Assembly: GCA_013176395.1 (NCBI GenBank)
Contig: JABMLP010000001.1
Location: 372,001-436,000 of the forward strand
DNA from: Venturia oleaginea
Taxonomy: Eukaryota > Ascomycota > Dothideomycetes > Venturiales > Venturiaceae
DNA length: 64,000 nt
Reading direction: 5' to 3'
Below the pieces are notes generated by a model. The model worked only from the letters and a program-made list of their open reading frames with translations, made no database searches and was not told the DNA's origin. A program made the translations under genes and the position numbers. Position 1 is the first letter of the stretch; each line of letters opens with the position of its first letter. Positions 23,701 through 34,860 of this stretch are shown in pieces.

Positions 23701-24140
23701 AGTTGAGACGATATTGATACACGAGAGCGCCCCTTGTTTTACTCTACAGGATCGCTGGCTTCAAAGCTATGCAAAGTGAAATTCGAGAATGAATAGGCTT
23801 TCGCATTATATTGAGAATGTTCAAGCTCAAACTTCTCATTGTGTAGTTGTTGGCTTCTGGAGTTATAATCATAAAAACATATTTGCTGTCGTCTTCGAGT
23901 AGTATTGCTTTACGAGAACGCCTCTTTATTGAGTGTAGAAAATTGGTAGCTTCAGGGATATCCGATAGTTATTATGAAAAAGGGTAGAATTTTATGGTAT
24001 ATTGAGAACGTGTTCACGTTTGCCTTGCCAACTTCCAGAGTTATGAAGATCACAACGTAGTTGCTGTCAAGTCCGAACGATGTCAGGCTGTGAGAACGTC
24101 TCTTTGTTAAGAAATAGAAGACTTCTAGCTCCTGGTCAAA
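23687..24140. repeat. Diverged tandem repeat, period 178-191 bp
   Basis: Three units start near 23687 (CATATTTGATGTTG), 23878 (CATATTTGCTGTCG) and 24056 (CGTAGTTGCTGTCA). Shared internal blocks are GAGA(A/G)CGYCYC with TTTR, TATATTGAGAAYGT, and CTTCYRGAGTTAT. The third unit is cut short where the mL60 gene begins. Confidence 0.5.
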
Positions 24141-24183
24141 TAACGCCGCGCAATGCCCCTGCGTGTGTATCATGCCATAACTC

Positions 24184-24620
24184 TTAATAACCCGGTGGAT
24201 TCAGCCTCTGGCTCACTCGCGTCCATTTCGGTAGTTCTGTGATACCAATAAGCGCTATACAATATCCATATTCACATCTGGACTCACTGTGAATGCCCTT
24301 TCTGTATCTCCTCGCCTTCCTGTCGAAAATTGTGTATTTATCCTTCGCCAACATTTCTCGTTCCGTGGGCATTTCCTCTTTCCAGAACTCAACAGCTTTT
24401 GTTGTGGTTCCCTTCTTCTTCAAAGCGTTATCGACGGTGGCAACAATGGCATCGACTCGGCGCAGACGGAAACGTTGGCGGTTCTTTTGGAATTTGGAGA
24501 GGCGCCATGGTATTTTCCTGGATGAGAGTTAGCTCTGAGAAAGCGCAATCGGCAAGAAGAAATGATGCACCATAGGAGACCGCTAGATAAAGGGTTCGTG
24601 AGCTTGAAGGGACCGAACAT
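24184..24620 (-). CDS. mrpl31: Mitochondrial large-subunit ribosomal protein mL60
   Basis: Exons 24620-24571, 24517-24288 and 24236-24184 (introns 53 and 51 nt) encode 110 residues: MFGPFKLTNPLSSGLLW, then KIPWRLSKFQKNRQRFRLR, a central AVEFWKEEMPTEREMLAKDK and the end LPKWTRVSQRLNPPGY. These match the fungal mL60/MRPL31 pattern over its full length. The protein is a fungal-specific part of the mitoribosome large subunit. The first and last exons are too short to be seen without splicing. It is divergently paired with the TRAPP gene. Confidence 0.92.
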
Positions 24621-24713
24621 GATGACTGTGGTGTTTGGTCGCAATGCTTCGAAAGTCGGTTGTCGAGAGTTCGCGACCACTCTGCCCCGTCACGTGGAAA
24701 CCGCGAGTTCAAG
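24621..24713. promoter_or_regulatory. Bidirectional promoter, mL60 / TRAPPC2
   Basis: Only 93 bp separate the two start codons, which point away from each other, so both core promoters and 5' UTRs must lie here or overlap the opposite gene. It is mostly mixed sequence with CACGTG at 24691-24696, an E-box/Cbf1-type palindrome. No TATA box is visible. Confidence 0.6.
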
Positions 24714-25423
24714 ATGGCCAACTCCAAAGCACCGTCTTCCCTTCACCCACATTCCCTCGCAATGTCCTTCTACTTCGCCATCGTAGGGACGAAGGACAAC
24801 CCGCTCTTTGAACTCGAGTTCGGCACCTCGAAAGCTGGCGGCGATGGCGTCTCCCGGTTCCGTGAAGAGCAGCGACGCATGAACCAATTTATCGTGCACA
24901 GCTCTTTGGACATTGTCGAGGAGGTGCAATGGGGAACAGGGTCGATGTGTGTGATCTTTGGAGTCTCTCCCACATTTAAATCAAAGCAAGAACACGAATT
25001 CTAACGCCCAAGTCCAGGTACCTGAAGCACATCGACCACTACAAATCCTCTCACGTCTGGGCCTACATCACCGGCGGCAACATCAAATTCCTCCTCCTCT
25101 CCTGTCCCGAAACTCATGTCACTCCTCCGGCACTGCCCGCCACCTCGCGCTCCAGCGCCGCACAATCAGCCCGGTCTTCAACATATACGGGTGGGGCAGG
25201 CTATCCTTCGTATGCATCTCCTACATCAGGCGCCGCCGGAACAGCTGCTTCAAATTATAATCCCTCAAGCCCGGCAGTCGAGGAGGCAACCAAAAACTTC
25301 TTCTTGGAAGTCTACGACGCGTGGGTCAAGACTATCATGAACCCGTTCTATCAGGTCAATATGCCAGTCAGGAGCCCGGTATTTCGAGCTAGGGTTGCGG
25401 CTGCCGGCAAGAAATATCTATGA
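24714..25423 (+). CDS. trs20: TRAPP complex subunit TRAPPC2/Trs20 (sedlin)
   Basis: Exons 24714-24946 and 25018-25423 (71-nt intron, acceptor TCCAG) give 212 residues. Residues 17-110 are a longin-like sedlin fold: MSFYFAIVGTKDNPLFELEF, MNQFIVHSSLDIVEEVQW, then after the intron YLKHIDHYKSSHVWAYITGG and IKFLLLS. A Ser/Pro/Ala-rich insert precedes the conserved end KNFFLEVYDAWVKTIMNPFY. The subunit belongs to TRAPP, the Rab/Ypt1 exchange factor of ER-Golgi traffic. The ATG at 24762 (MSFYFA) is an alternative start nearer the usual length. Confidence 0.93.
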
Positions 25424-25586
25424 AGAGACAACGAATCGAACGACAAAGGATATGTTCTTGTGGTAGTCACAGACAAACTGTTCCGAGACACTACACAACA
25501 TGTCATGCTAGCAGAGCACACTCACGTCGTGTAGCGATTTGCCTGGTGGATCTTTGAAGTCTTTCCCATGGAATGAAGAAAACCTT

Positions 25587-25941
25587 ATGATCATCTCTGT
25601 CCTTGGCAGAGAAGAACTCACCCACTTCTCATCCATTGGCGTAGGCTCCCGCTCGCTGTATGTATACCATACCATCATCACAAGATTATTACCACAAAAC
25701 TAACAGTGTCAGGTCTGTCCGAAACAACTCACCCGCTCCTACATCTACAATTACACTCTCACCTCCACCTATAACTGCATTTGCACCTGAGTCTGAAGCT
25801 GATGCCGGTGCTGATGCTGAAGATGATGGTGACTATATGCCTGGAGACAAGTGGGACGCTGTGAAGAAAGAAGCTGAAAGAGGGAAGATCGATAAAAACG
25901 GTGGCCTTGGAAATGTCGCAGAACTACTGTTCGCGCATTAG
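25587..25941 (+). CDS. Small hypothetical protein, weak model
   Basis: Two stretches, 25587-25657 and 25707-25941, join over a 49-nt intron with donor GTATGT and a CTAACAG end. The frame is also open upstream to about 25520 with sensible residues (DLPGGSLKSFPWNEENL), so the 5' end is uncertain. The model gives 101 residues: MIISVLGREELTHFSSIGVG, a Pro/Ala/Asp-rich middle, and the charged end MPGDKWDAVKKEAERGKIDK. The strong splice signals are the main support. Family unknown. Confidence 0.38.
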
Positions 25942-26554
25942 CAGTCCTCATTCATTGTGAGCTGAACAGGACTTTGGCTTCAGTACCACAGGTTATCTGG
26001 GTTCAACTGGCCTCACACACACACAATGTAACTGCCAAACAAGAGATGACTTCAGCGCTGAGATGATTCCAGAAGATTCGATGCTCCACTTTTCTTATTT
26101 CGATGAACCCCGCGAACGTCTGTAAGGATCTTTTCGGTATAATCCGTCTTATAGTCCTGATGCCGGTTATTTTTGGAAACCCCCTGTTCCTTCCATCTAT
26201 TCGGCGAAGGTTGTGTCAACTCACGACCAGTGGGGTGCCTCCCGTTAGCCATGATGCGTAAATATGGACAATACAGCGACAAATTGCTCAAAAGTACTCT
26301 TTCGCTTAAACCTTAGTGGCCAAGGAGCCCCGCGTCACCTGGATACCACCCACGACCCGACGGTGAGCAAACCCTTATCAATGCGAGAAGCATATTTGGA
26401 TTTCAGAACTCGCATTCAATTTACGTTTAATACTTCTCATTCTCGTACTCTACTCGCACTCTACTCACAATTGAGCTCCCCACGAATTCAGCTTCGTCTC
26501 GTTTTCAGCGCACCACCGCGTCCGGATCATAACGCGATCACATCTCTCGACATT

Positions 26555-27362
26555 ATGGATATGGGATCGAGCTCCATGAGCATGGACCACGCTACAATGT
26601 CCATGTCTATGCCAATGTCCTCTGTCACAGCCGCCGGCGCAGCAGCGTCAGCAACAAGCACTGGAATAGCCATGGATCACGGTGCGATGGATCACAGCAG
26701 TATGAATATGGGTGGTGCCAAAGCTTGCAAAATCAGCATGACGTGGAATTGGTACACGATCGATTCTTGTCAGTCTCATTCTGTCTCGGTCTAATCAAAA
26801 ATTTACAAGAGAAGACTCGTAGCTAACGCTCCTGCTCTCACCAGGTTTCTTGACTAAATCCTGGCACGTCAACACCTCAGCTCAATTCATAGGAACATGT
26901 ATCGGCATAGCTCTTATGGTCATCCTCCTTGAAGCCCTCCGCCGATTATCCAAAGAATATGACGCCCTCATCCTACGAAACCACATCTCACAACCCCAAC
27001 CCAGCACATCAGTTGACAGCAATGGTGGGACAGAAACCAGCCCTAACACCAACGACAGCTCAAATAGAGAGAAGAAAGGTTCAACATCAGCAGTGCTCCG
27101 CCGTCTTTCCACGCCTTACGCCACCGCCGCTTTCTTCCGTCCTAGTATGTTCCAACAAAGCGTTCGTGCATTCTTGCATATGCTTCAATTCGCTCTCGCG
27201 TATATCATTATGTTGATGGCGATGTACTACAACGGGTATATAATCATCTCTATCTTCATTGGCGCATACATCGGTAGTTTCATTTTCAGTTGGCAGAGTA
27301 TCGCAATTGCCGGGACTGGCAATGGGAATAATACTAACGATGTGACTTATTGCTGTGGATGA
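26555..27362 (+). CDS. Ctr-family copper transporter
   Basis: Exons 26555-26768 and 26845-27362 (76-nt intron, donor GTCAGT) encode 243 residues. The N-terminus is rich in Met and His (SMSMDHATMSMSMPMS, MDHGAMDHSSMNMGG), the extracellular copper-collecting region. Three membrane segments follow: one at QFIGTCIGIALMVILLEAL, one carrying the MxxxM pore motif (MLMAMYYNGY), and the last with GxxxG (GAYIGSFIFSW). A Ser/Asn-rich loop lies between the first two. The tail ends TYCCG, a Cys pair that may hand copper on. It imports Cu(I) at the plasma or vacuolar membrane. Its 3' end is duplicated just downstream. Confidence 0.92.
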
Positions 27363-27562
27363 GAGGATGCTAAGAGGGAAGAGATGAGATGAGGAACAGG
27401 TGGGATGTGAATTAGACATACCGACATGGATAGTATTAGCCAACTTCGCAATGATGTGATTTATTGCCGTGGATGAGAAGATGCTTAGAGGGAAGAGAAG
27501 AGATGAAGAACAGGTCGGATGCGAATTAGACTTATCAATATGGATAGTATTAGCCAGCTACG
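27339..27562 (+). repeat. Tandem duplication of the 3' end of the copper transporter gene, 114-bp period
   Basis: The unit 27339-27452, holding the last eight codons, the stop and the start of the 3' UTR, is repeated at 27453-27562. The copies differ at about a dozen sites. The second copy is outside the gene, so the protein is unaffected. Confidence 0.8.
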
Positions 27563-27599
27563 CTTTTCAAAACATCTAACGCGGGGTTCTGTGGTTTCT

Positions 27600-28300
27600 G
27601 AATTGCCCGTTAACAGCGTATTATCTCGTTATGGCAGCTATGATCAACAATAATATCGTATAATGACCGTTAATAGGAAGTTGCGACGTAATATCTCGTT
27701 AACTAGCCGTCAACAGGCTGTGAATAGGAAGAAGTTATTAGCCGTACCTTCCTTCTAAAATAGGTACGGTAGGAGTAGTATATGTGCTTAACCCGGCGCT
27801 TTCAAAACCTTGTTCGTATACTCGTAGAAGATTCAATATCCATACCTTGAGACGGGATCACATTGGCTAGGGTGGCATAGATATCGATAAATTGGCAATA
27901 TCCAGTCGATAAATATCATGATACATCGTTTATCGCTACTCATCCGTATTTACCCTCTAAACCTAAGTAGGTAATCCGTCTTACTAAACAAGCAAGGCGC
28001 CCAAAGCTTTACCTATTCTAGACGTATATATACTATACTAAGAGCCGTAACCACCGAAAGTAGTACCTTGAGATGGGATCAAATTGGCTATATCGTGGAA
28101 ACGGCGCGCCGGCTTCGCTACTCAGTCTCATAACCTGTTGGATCGACTCGTACGCCGGGAAGGTACTCGCCTCCCTCAACAGTCAATCTCACGACCTTGA
28201 AAGTTGAAAGATGCGTCGAAACCAAGATCAAGAAATTGCGATATCCCCCCTCCCGTTCCCACCAGAAGAGAAGACTCCATCTCAAAACACGATCCACCAG
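27600..28300. repeat. Repeat-rich intergenic DNA
   Basis: Diverged direct repeats: TAATATCTCGTTA-type blocks at 27620 and 27688; TACCTTGAGACGGGATCA near 27843 and TACCTTGAGATGGGATCA near 28064; and a short hairpin GCCGTACCT...AGGTACGG near 27741-27772. A half copy of the foldback element (GATATCGATAAATTGGCAAT) lies at 27883. No gene is seen between the copper transporter and the helicase. Confidence 0.5.
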
Positions 28301-28305
28301 TTCTA

Positions 28306-28372
28306 GGCCGATGTCGATAAATTTCTGGCATTATTTACGACTCGAATCACCAGGAAGTTATCGATATCGATC
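28306..28372. repeat. Foldback element copy 5 (67 bp)
   Basis: Left arm CCGATGTCGATAAATTTCTGGC pairs with right arm CCAGGAAGTTATCGATATCG; the outer end is GATC. About two thirds of the arm positions pair and most mismatches are transitions. Confidence 0.6.
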
Positions 28373-28731
28373 AGAACTTGAACGACATCTACCCAAACTG
28401 GACTGTGCTAAGGAAGGGAGGCAAGCCAGCTCTCAAAGAAAGGACCCAGAGAGAGAATCATGTGTCACAGCATCAACCAAGTCCTGCAAATGGAACACGA
28501 AAGTATCAAAACTGTTTTTTGTGCATTTGAAGAATCCTATCTACCAGAAAGGATCGCCTGCCTGAAGAGAGACAGTCACTGTTTTCCATTACTCTCGCCA
28601 TTAGCCAATCTCATTATCCATACCGTATTCCTCCGAGGGTTTCACTCGTCAATGTGAGTAGTCATACCAAATGAAGATGAGAGAATCTATCGTACAGAAA
28701 AGAGGAAGCACCAATGCTGAATTGAGGAAGT

Positions 28732-31700
28732 TTAGCTGAAATCGATGAGCAAGTCGTTGGACTCATCGACTGGATCGACCGGCTCAGCTGGCTTCTTGAC
28801 CTTGTAGGAGATCATTCTCTTGATGTAATTCTCTAGACCACGTCGTGGCTTGCGACTAGGCTCGGCTTCTGATTGTTGAGGCACCACTGGATGCTGTGGA
28901 TGGGCAGGGGCAGGCTTTTGAGCAGGGGTTCGTCGCTGGCCATTGGTGGGGTTAGAGGCGGTATATCCCGTAAGAGGCTCACTTGTGCGGTTCGTGGAAG
29001 TGATGGTGAGGGTTGCCCGAGAGCCACGAGTGGCATCGGCCCAGGGCCACATGTTGTTGTTCGAGCGCTTCGCTGGAGAGGTAGATATAGTCGATGGTGG
29101 AGGCAAATTGATTGCACGAAGGGCTGGACTGGCCACTTGCTCCGTCTGCTGATCGAGGAACTCGTCGAGGCGTGAATCCTGAAGTGTGGCTGTCTTCTGC
29201 TCCGCTAAGCGATCCATCTCCCTCATCTTGTCTACCAGGAGGTTGTCATGGTTTTTGTAACCACCATTTGCATACCCCTTCCAACTGTCAACACTTGAAT
29301 CCTCTTGGGAATCTGATCCTTGTGGCACGGTATCGATGAGGCCGCCATACTTCACCTTGCACGTAGCGCACAAGCAGGGATCATCGCAGGATTGTGTGCA
29401 GCTGTGGCCACAAGGAAGAATCTTGGTGCATTGATCGTGGCAGTAGACGTCGTTGCAATCGAATGGATGGCAAGCCAAAATGCACTGATGACCGCAAGTA
29501 CGTTCATTGCCGCACCTAATCTGGCAGCCTCCGTGTATGGCCTCGAAAGCATCCGGTTCTGTAGACTGTTAGAGAGAGCGCTCTCGGCATGGAGTTTCTT
29601 GATTACAGGTCGATATCGGTACGTTTCTGGCAATCTGGGTTGCAAAGATTGCCAGAAACGTATCGATATCGATCTAGGATGGAGGAATTTAATTCAGAAT
29701 AACAGTTAGGACATACCCTCAATCCATGTCTTCCGCCCATGATTCTTGCACACCAGAGGAATACGTAACACGACTCTGCACCTCGGTCCTATAAGTGGCA
29801 ACTCCCTCTTCTTTCCACCCATCATGGAAATGACGTCGCTCCATAGCTTTGACTCGCCGCACAAGAGTTCCGCATTACCGAAGATGAAGAAGCCACGTTT
29901 GGCACGAGAGAGGGCCACGCAGACACGATTCTCTACATCAAGGAAGCCGATCTTTCCCATGTCATTGCTGCGAACCATAGATAAGAGGATAATGTCGTTC
30001 TCCTCTCCTTGGTAGGAGTCTACAGTGACAACCTTGAAGATCTTGTTGCGCCCAAGGCGTGGGTGCTCACGGAGATTTCGAAGGAGTAGCTTGCGCTGTC
30101 CATGGTAGAACGTCAAGACAGTGATCTGTCTCTCTGTCACACCGTTATCGAGAAGATAGCTGAAAAAGCCGACGATCATATCTGCTTCCATCTGATTCAT
30201 CCTTGAGTTCTGTTCATCCATGCCCTCAGGCCAAATGTGGGTATAGAAGAACGAGTTGCAGCCGCCTAAACCTGGAACTGGAGGACGAACTTCAACGTCG
30301 GTCATGGAAGGATGGTCGATGATCTCCTTGCCGTAAATGGGCTTCAGGATGCGACGAATCTCGGGGATCATGCGGCGCTGACGCTTGAGCATAGTGTACT
30401 CCACGTCGTTCATAACGAGACGCTCGAATAGAGAGACGTTTAGGCTGAAAGGTGGGCGTTGTAAGTCCTTGACGGCACACTGTGGACGAAGCTGTTTGTG
30501 GTCACCAACCAGGATGAGATGCTGGAGAGACGGTACGCATGCCGAGATGATTGAAGCCTCCATGGTTTCTGCGGCTTCTTCAATAACCACAATCTTTGGT
30601 GACAGAGCAGAGACGAGGGCTCTGTATTTGCTCAGTCCGGTGGTGGTCATGCCTGTCACAGAAATTAGCATGTCTTTTCCTTGACAGTTGACCAAGCAAG
30701 TAGCTCACCGATCAGTTTGATGCCCTGCCTCCTCAGCAGAACTGCGTCGCGCTCCCATCCACCTGCTCTGAATTGAGTGACCTGCTGGTCATATTCCACT
30801 GCTTGCTGTTGCATAAAATCCCGAACAAGGTCTTTGACCTGTCGGAGGAGATAGTTGTAGACCGCCCCGCGGAACCTGCCATGGATCTGGTACAGATTCT
30901 GCTTTGTGAGGAGTGCCCGAACTTCATCATCAGAGATATTGGTCGTTGCCTTGCCTACAAAGGCATCCCACAGTGACACATGATGCCCATGAAGCGACTC
31001 AAAGTCATCGTCGTCGTCCTGAGCGCAGTTTTCGGCCTCCATTTCTTTAAGCTGTTCGAATTCCAAGTCTGCTTCTTCGTAGTCATAGCCAAACGTGTCC
31101 TGCTCAAAGCTCTTTCTATGGCCAACCAACTGCTTACCCATCCATTGCTTGAGAGGCGGCTCGTCGTCGGAGACAGCCTGGCGACACACACTGGCAGTAC
31201 TCCATTTTTGATCTCCCTTGACAAGACTCTCGCATTGTGCTGCGGTTAGAAGTCCAAGATTGAAAAGAAGCTCGTGATGCAGCAAGCCTGTCTTCATTTC
31301 AATCGGAATTAGAGCTTCGCTCATTACACGAGTATAGTTGTCGAGGGCGGTTCTGGCAGTACCTCTCATTCCACCTGGAACTCTAATCTGTTTACCTTGG
31401 CGAAGGTTGTACAAGGTGCGTTTCTTGATGATATCCTGGTCCTTGGAACGGCCGCCAAGGCGAGCGAAGGACAGCTCAAAAGCAGCGATATGGCGTAGAA
31501 GCTGATCAAGAGCGTGGTTGGTCTGGCAAGCAACGATGATGGGAGGGTCTCCTGCTCTCATGTTTTCGAGCATAGCCTTCAAGGACATCACTGACACGTG
31601 TGTCTTTCCAGTGCCTGGTGGTCCTTGGATTATAGCCACTTGCTTCGTCATTATGCGGCGAAGAGCGGCCTCCTGTGATTTGTCCAGGCTAGTGTTTTCA

Positions 31701-33050
31701 TCCTTAGGCCAATCGTTAACGATATCGACATTGTCGTATCGGCTTGGGTCGTCTTCGGATGAGAAGATGGAACTCATATCTCTGAGTGGTTGTTGGAGGA
31801 CGTAGCTTGGAGCATCGACAGTGCTCTTCGCGTCGATGAGATGCTGGGAGAGTGGGAAGCTGTGCTGCGTTAGTGATGGTACGAATAGAATAGCAAATTA
31901 ACTCACGGCTCGCTCATCATCTTCTGCAACGCCTTCATGGTGTGACGGTCGGCTTCGAAGAAGCTAGATCGCTCTTCAACCATCGTGAATTCCATATTAG
32001 TGTCGATTTCAAGCTGCCCAGGATCAAAGAATAGATCAATCTCTGGTGGATTCTGTCTCAGTCCCTCCAGTGGTCTCGCTGCGACGACGGCGACGATACA
32101 TTTGGTTCGAAACTTATCCGAAGACGGGGTCAGCGCGACGATTGATCCAGTCAACAGTCTCTTCGACTGCTCCCAGCGAATGTTCTTGCCGACCTTGCTC
32201 AACGAGAACACGATACGTACGCCCAGACCGCGTGGTGAGAAGGTGAGTCCGCTGATGTGCACTGTGCCAATGTTAGTGATTATTGCGATGGGTGATGCTT
32301 TCGTGTACCCTTTGAATAGATGCCAATGTTGCCTCCTCCTTCAGAGTCCTCGCATGCATCAGGAAATCTTCTCACCCACGTTACAGCCTCACGTAGCGGT
32401 CTAGAGACATCTTCTCTTAACATCTCGAAGTGGGCACCTAGGTAGGCGTCTTTCGACTCCCAAGAACCTACGAGCTCGTTACCACGCATGATGACCGTAT
32501 TGTCCTCGGGGTCGCACTTTTGCCATGTTTCGGTGATGTCCATTATCTCATTTGTAGTCGGGATCTCGTCGCAAGACACCCAAGAACCTGGGTTGGCTTC
32601 GGCAGGCTTGCAGTACAGGTGGATAGCTTCATTGTGGTGCTGCCTGAGGGTGGCAGCTACTTCTCCAGCATCGTCACGCCTGTCGCGGCGGTGGTAAAAG
32701 CCTTTGCTAATCTTTTCGCACAGTTCTGCGTTCATTTCGTGCTCTTCGGTAAGGTGCAACGCGCTGATTGATGGCGCTACTGGTTCTGGTTCTGGTGGAG
32801 GTACAGGTATTGTGATCGGAGCTATAGCTGGTTTTGAGGTGACTGATATACTATCGGTTGATGGTGCGCCATTGGTACGGCCCTTGAAGTAGTGCTTGAA
32901 GACAAGAGGTTCAAGCGGCATGTTCCCTAATTCGTCGAGGAAACGGTCTACGAACCAATTGTTAGTGAACATATTGCCGACAGATGAGCTGAGGGCAAGT
33001 GAAGTTTTGTGTAGGTGAGAGGAAGGAAAAGCGCGGGAGAAGATAGCCAC
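28732..33050 (-). CDS. NFX1-type zinc-finger SF1 helicase (ZNFX1 / Hrr1 / SAD-3-like)
   Basis: Five exons, 33050-32309, 32261-31907, 31859-30709, 30652-29717 and 29558-28732, stay in frame and encode 1336 residues. Helicase motifs: QGPPGTGKT (about 443), CQTNHALDQLL, VVIEEAAE (about 772), GDHKQLRPQ (799), VTVDSYQGEEND (959) and ALSRAKRGFF (996). After the last intron comes an NFX1-type cysteine module (CGHQC, CHPFDC, CGHSC), then a disordered tail. Proteins of this layout (S. pombe Hrr1, Neurospora SAD-3, animal ZNFX1) act in small-RNA silencing, so a role in RNAi or meiotic silencing is likely but inferred. The last intron is 158 nt, against 47, 47 and 56 for the others, and holds a foldback element. 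Confidence 0.88.
29608..29674. repeat. Foldback element copy 6 (67 bp), inside a helicase intron
   Basis: The best copy. Left arm 29608-29635 and right arm 29647-29674 are inverted repeats of 28 nt with 26 matches; both mismatches are A/G. The core is GTTTCTGGCAATC, the outer end GRTCGATATCGRTAC, the loop TGGGTTGCAAA. It lies within the intron 29716-29559, away from its splice sites. Confidence 0.85.
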
Positions 33051-33100
33051 GATAGGAGTAGCCTGCGGAGGCTCAATTCTGAGATGTAGTTCTCAAATCC

Positions 33101-33172
33101 AGATCGATGTTGATAACTTTCTGGCAATATGAGTGCCCAAGATTGCCAGAAACTTTATTGATATCAATGTCC
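33101..33172. repeat. Foldback element copy 7 (72 bp), upstream of the helicase gene
   Basis: Left arm AGATCGATGTTGATAAC then TTTCTGGCAAT; right arm ATTGCCAGAAA then CTTTATTGATATCAATGTCC. The 11-bp core is perfect. CCAG occurs at both outer borders, possibly a short target duplication. Confidence 0.75.
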
Positions 33173-34244
33173 AGGTGAGGGAGCTCAGAAGAAATGCTGA
33201 TGAAGAAGTTGCTGGAAGGCCAAGCGGCGTGGATCTAGTATGATGGAACGAGGCAGTCGAGTGGCGCAGTAGTGTGCGGAGTGTGTGAAGGGGTACAGTG
33301 ATGGATGGAAGATGATGATGGTGATGATGAGCTTTCTTGTGAGGTTGGCGGAACTTTATGGAGTCTGGTTGACTGTGAATGCAAATGATAATGTGTATGT
33401 TGTATAGATAGAAGTGCAGGTAGTTCGAGTACCGTGTGTATGAGAGGAAGGCTGATATACCTTTATTTGCTATCGATTATTGCTCCTGATGACCTTCTAG
33501 TGAATGTTATGAAAAAAATTAACGAAACACGTATGGATGAGTTGAATGGTGGTGTTGTTGCAGAGAAGCGGAAGATGAATTGAATTTGTTGTCGATGTCA
33601 GCACACCCACGCCAAGGGTTCTCGATCACCTCAACACACGATCTAGCAAGAACTCCCTCCTCACTCCTCTTCACTCGGTGCTCGGTGAAAGATAGCCCCA
33701 CTTCTTCGTCTTATCCTCAAGAGTTACCTGTCTCTGAACCACCTTATGAGGGGAACCGGGTAGGAGTGATAGAGGAGAGCAAAACCAGTCCGCTGTCTGT
33801 TATGAGCAATGAAAATGCTTCCAGAGCAGACTGGGTAGATAGAAGAGTAGATTGAATGATGATGTCCAGGAGAATATGATTCCTGCTCTTGGCTGATATC
33901 GATATCCTGACAATTTGAACGGCGGGCTCTCTGAACCCTCCCGGCTGTAGAGCAAGAGCATACATCACCTTTATTAGCATCAAACCACGAACTACTAATA
34001 GTCACCTGACGGATCGACTTGTTTGGCCTAGATATGTTGATGGTTTTCTCTACCCTTTGTCCCCTCGGATAACTACCTAAGTTGATTCTCTCCCAAGCTT
34101 TCTATAATTCTTCTCATCCGGCTCGAGGTTTGACCGGAAAACCGAAGATACCTTTCGTGACCAAGCACATGCCAGGTAATCCATCGCTAGTCTGTCGACG
34201 AACTGGACCGCCAATTCAGAGCCCTTCAACCCGACACAGAATTC
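33173..34244. other. Intergenic DNA without a supported gene
   Basis: Upstream of the helicase. Only short frames are present. A half copy of the foldback element (GATATCGATATCCTGACAATTTG) is at 33896-33918. Part of this stretch probably holds the helicase promoter; no distinct motif was recognised. Confidence 0.55.
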
Positions 34245-34313
34245 GAGATCGATATTGATAACTTTCTAGCAATCTGAGGCTCGGACCTGGGCAGAGAATG
34301 ATCGACATCGACC
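34245..34313. repeat. Foldback element copy 8 (69 bp)
   Basis: Left arm GAGATCGATATTGATAACTT then TCTAGCAATC; right arm GGGCAGAGAATGATCGACATC then GACC. The TTTCTGGC core has one G-to-A change in the left arm. Confidence 0.55.
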
Positions 34314-34860
34314 AAGATTTAAACGATAGCGAACAGAAAGCCACCACTGGAGCTTCGGAATCGGGAAACCTTGGGTTGGAGGCGTCTTTTCACTACTGCC
34401 TGTTTGTTATCTTCCCGTGTCCACTTGAAGAGCACTTCTGCAAAATATACAAACGTGTAGCTTACAGCAAGCTGGAGTCATCGCTAATTCTCCCGTAGTC
34501 GAAATTCCGGCCATGTGAACAACCATGGCTAGCGAGCAATGGCGCTTGACAAGTTAGGCCATGCTATCTTGCTGAGTGGTACCAATCTTCGTGCAAGTCC
34601 GAGTCTCAAGCAGAGCAGCCCAAGAATGATATGATCTAGTGCGAAGAGTCTGGCTGTATTTTTTGGGGTTGGCTTGGTGATTAGATTGGAGCTTTGACAT
34701 GAAGGGAGGAACAATTTTGAAGTTTGCGAAGATAGTACTTAGGTTTATTGTTGCATAGCAAACCAGGCTGATTTGGAAGTGATAGGAAGCGGGAGATGTT
34801 AATCGGTTTCCATGCTCCCTTGCTACCAAGTAACTCTTCTTTCAGAAACTCTCAACTCGA

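Larger units (their letters stand above)
22667..24183. other. Intergenic AT-rich DNA with decayed tandem repeats
   Basis: No supported gene. The stretch carries the two diverged repeat families listed below and an ATCGATATC motif near 23016. The open frames are short and of repeat composition. Confidence 0.65.
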
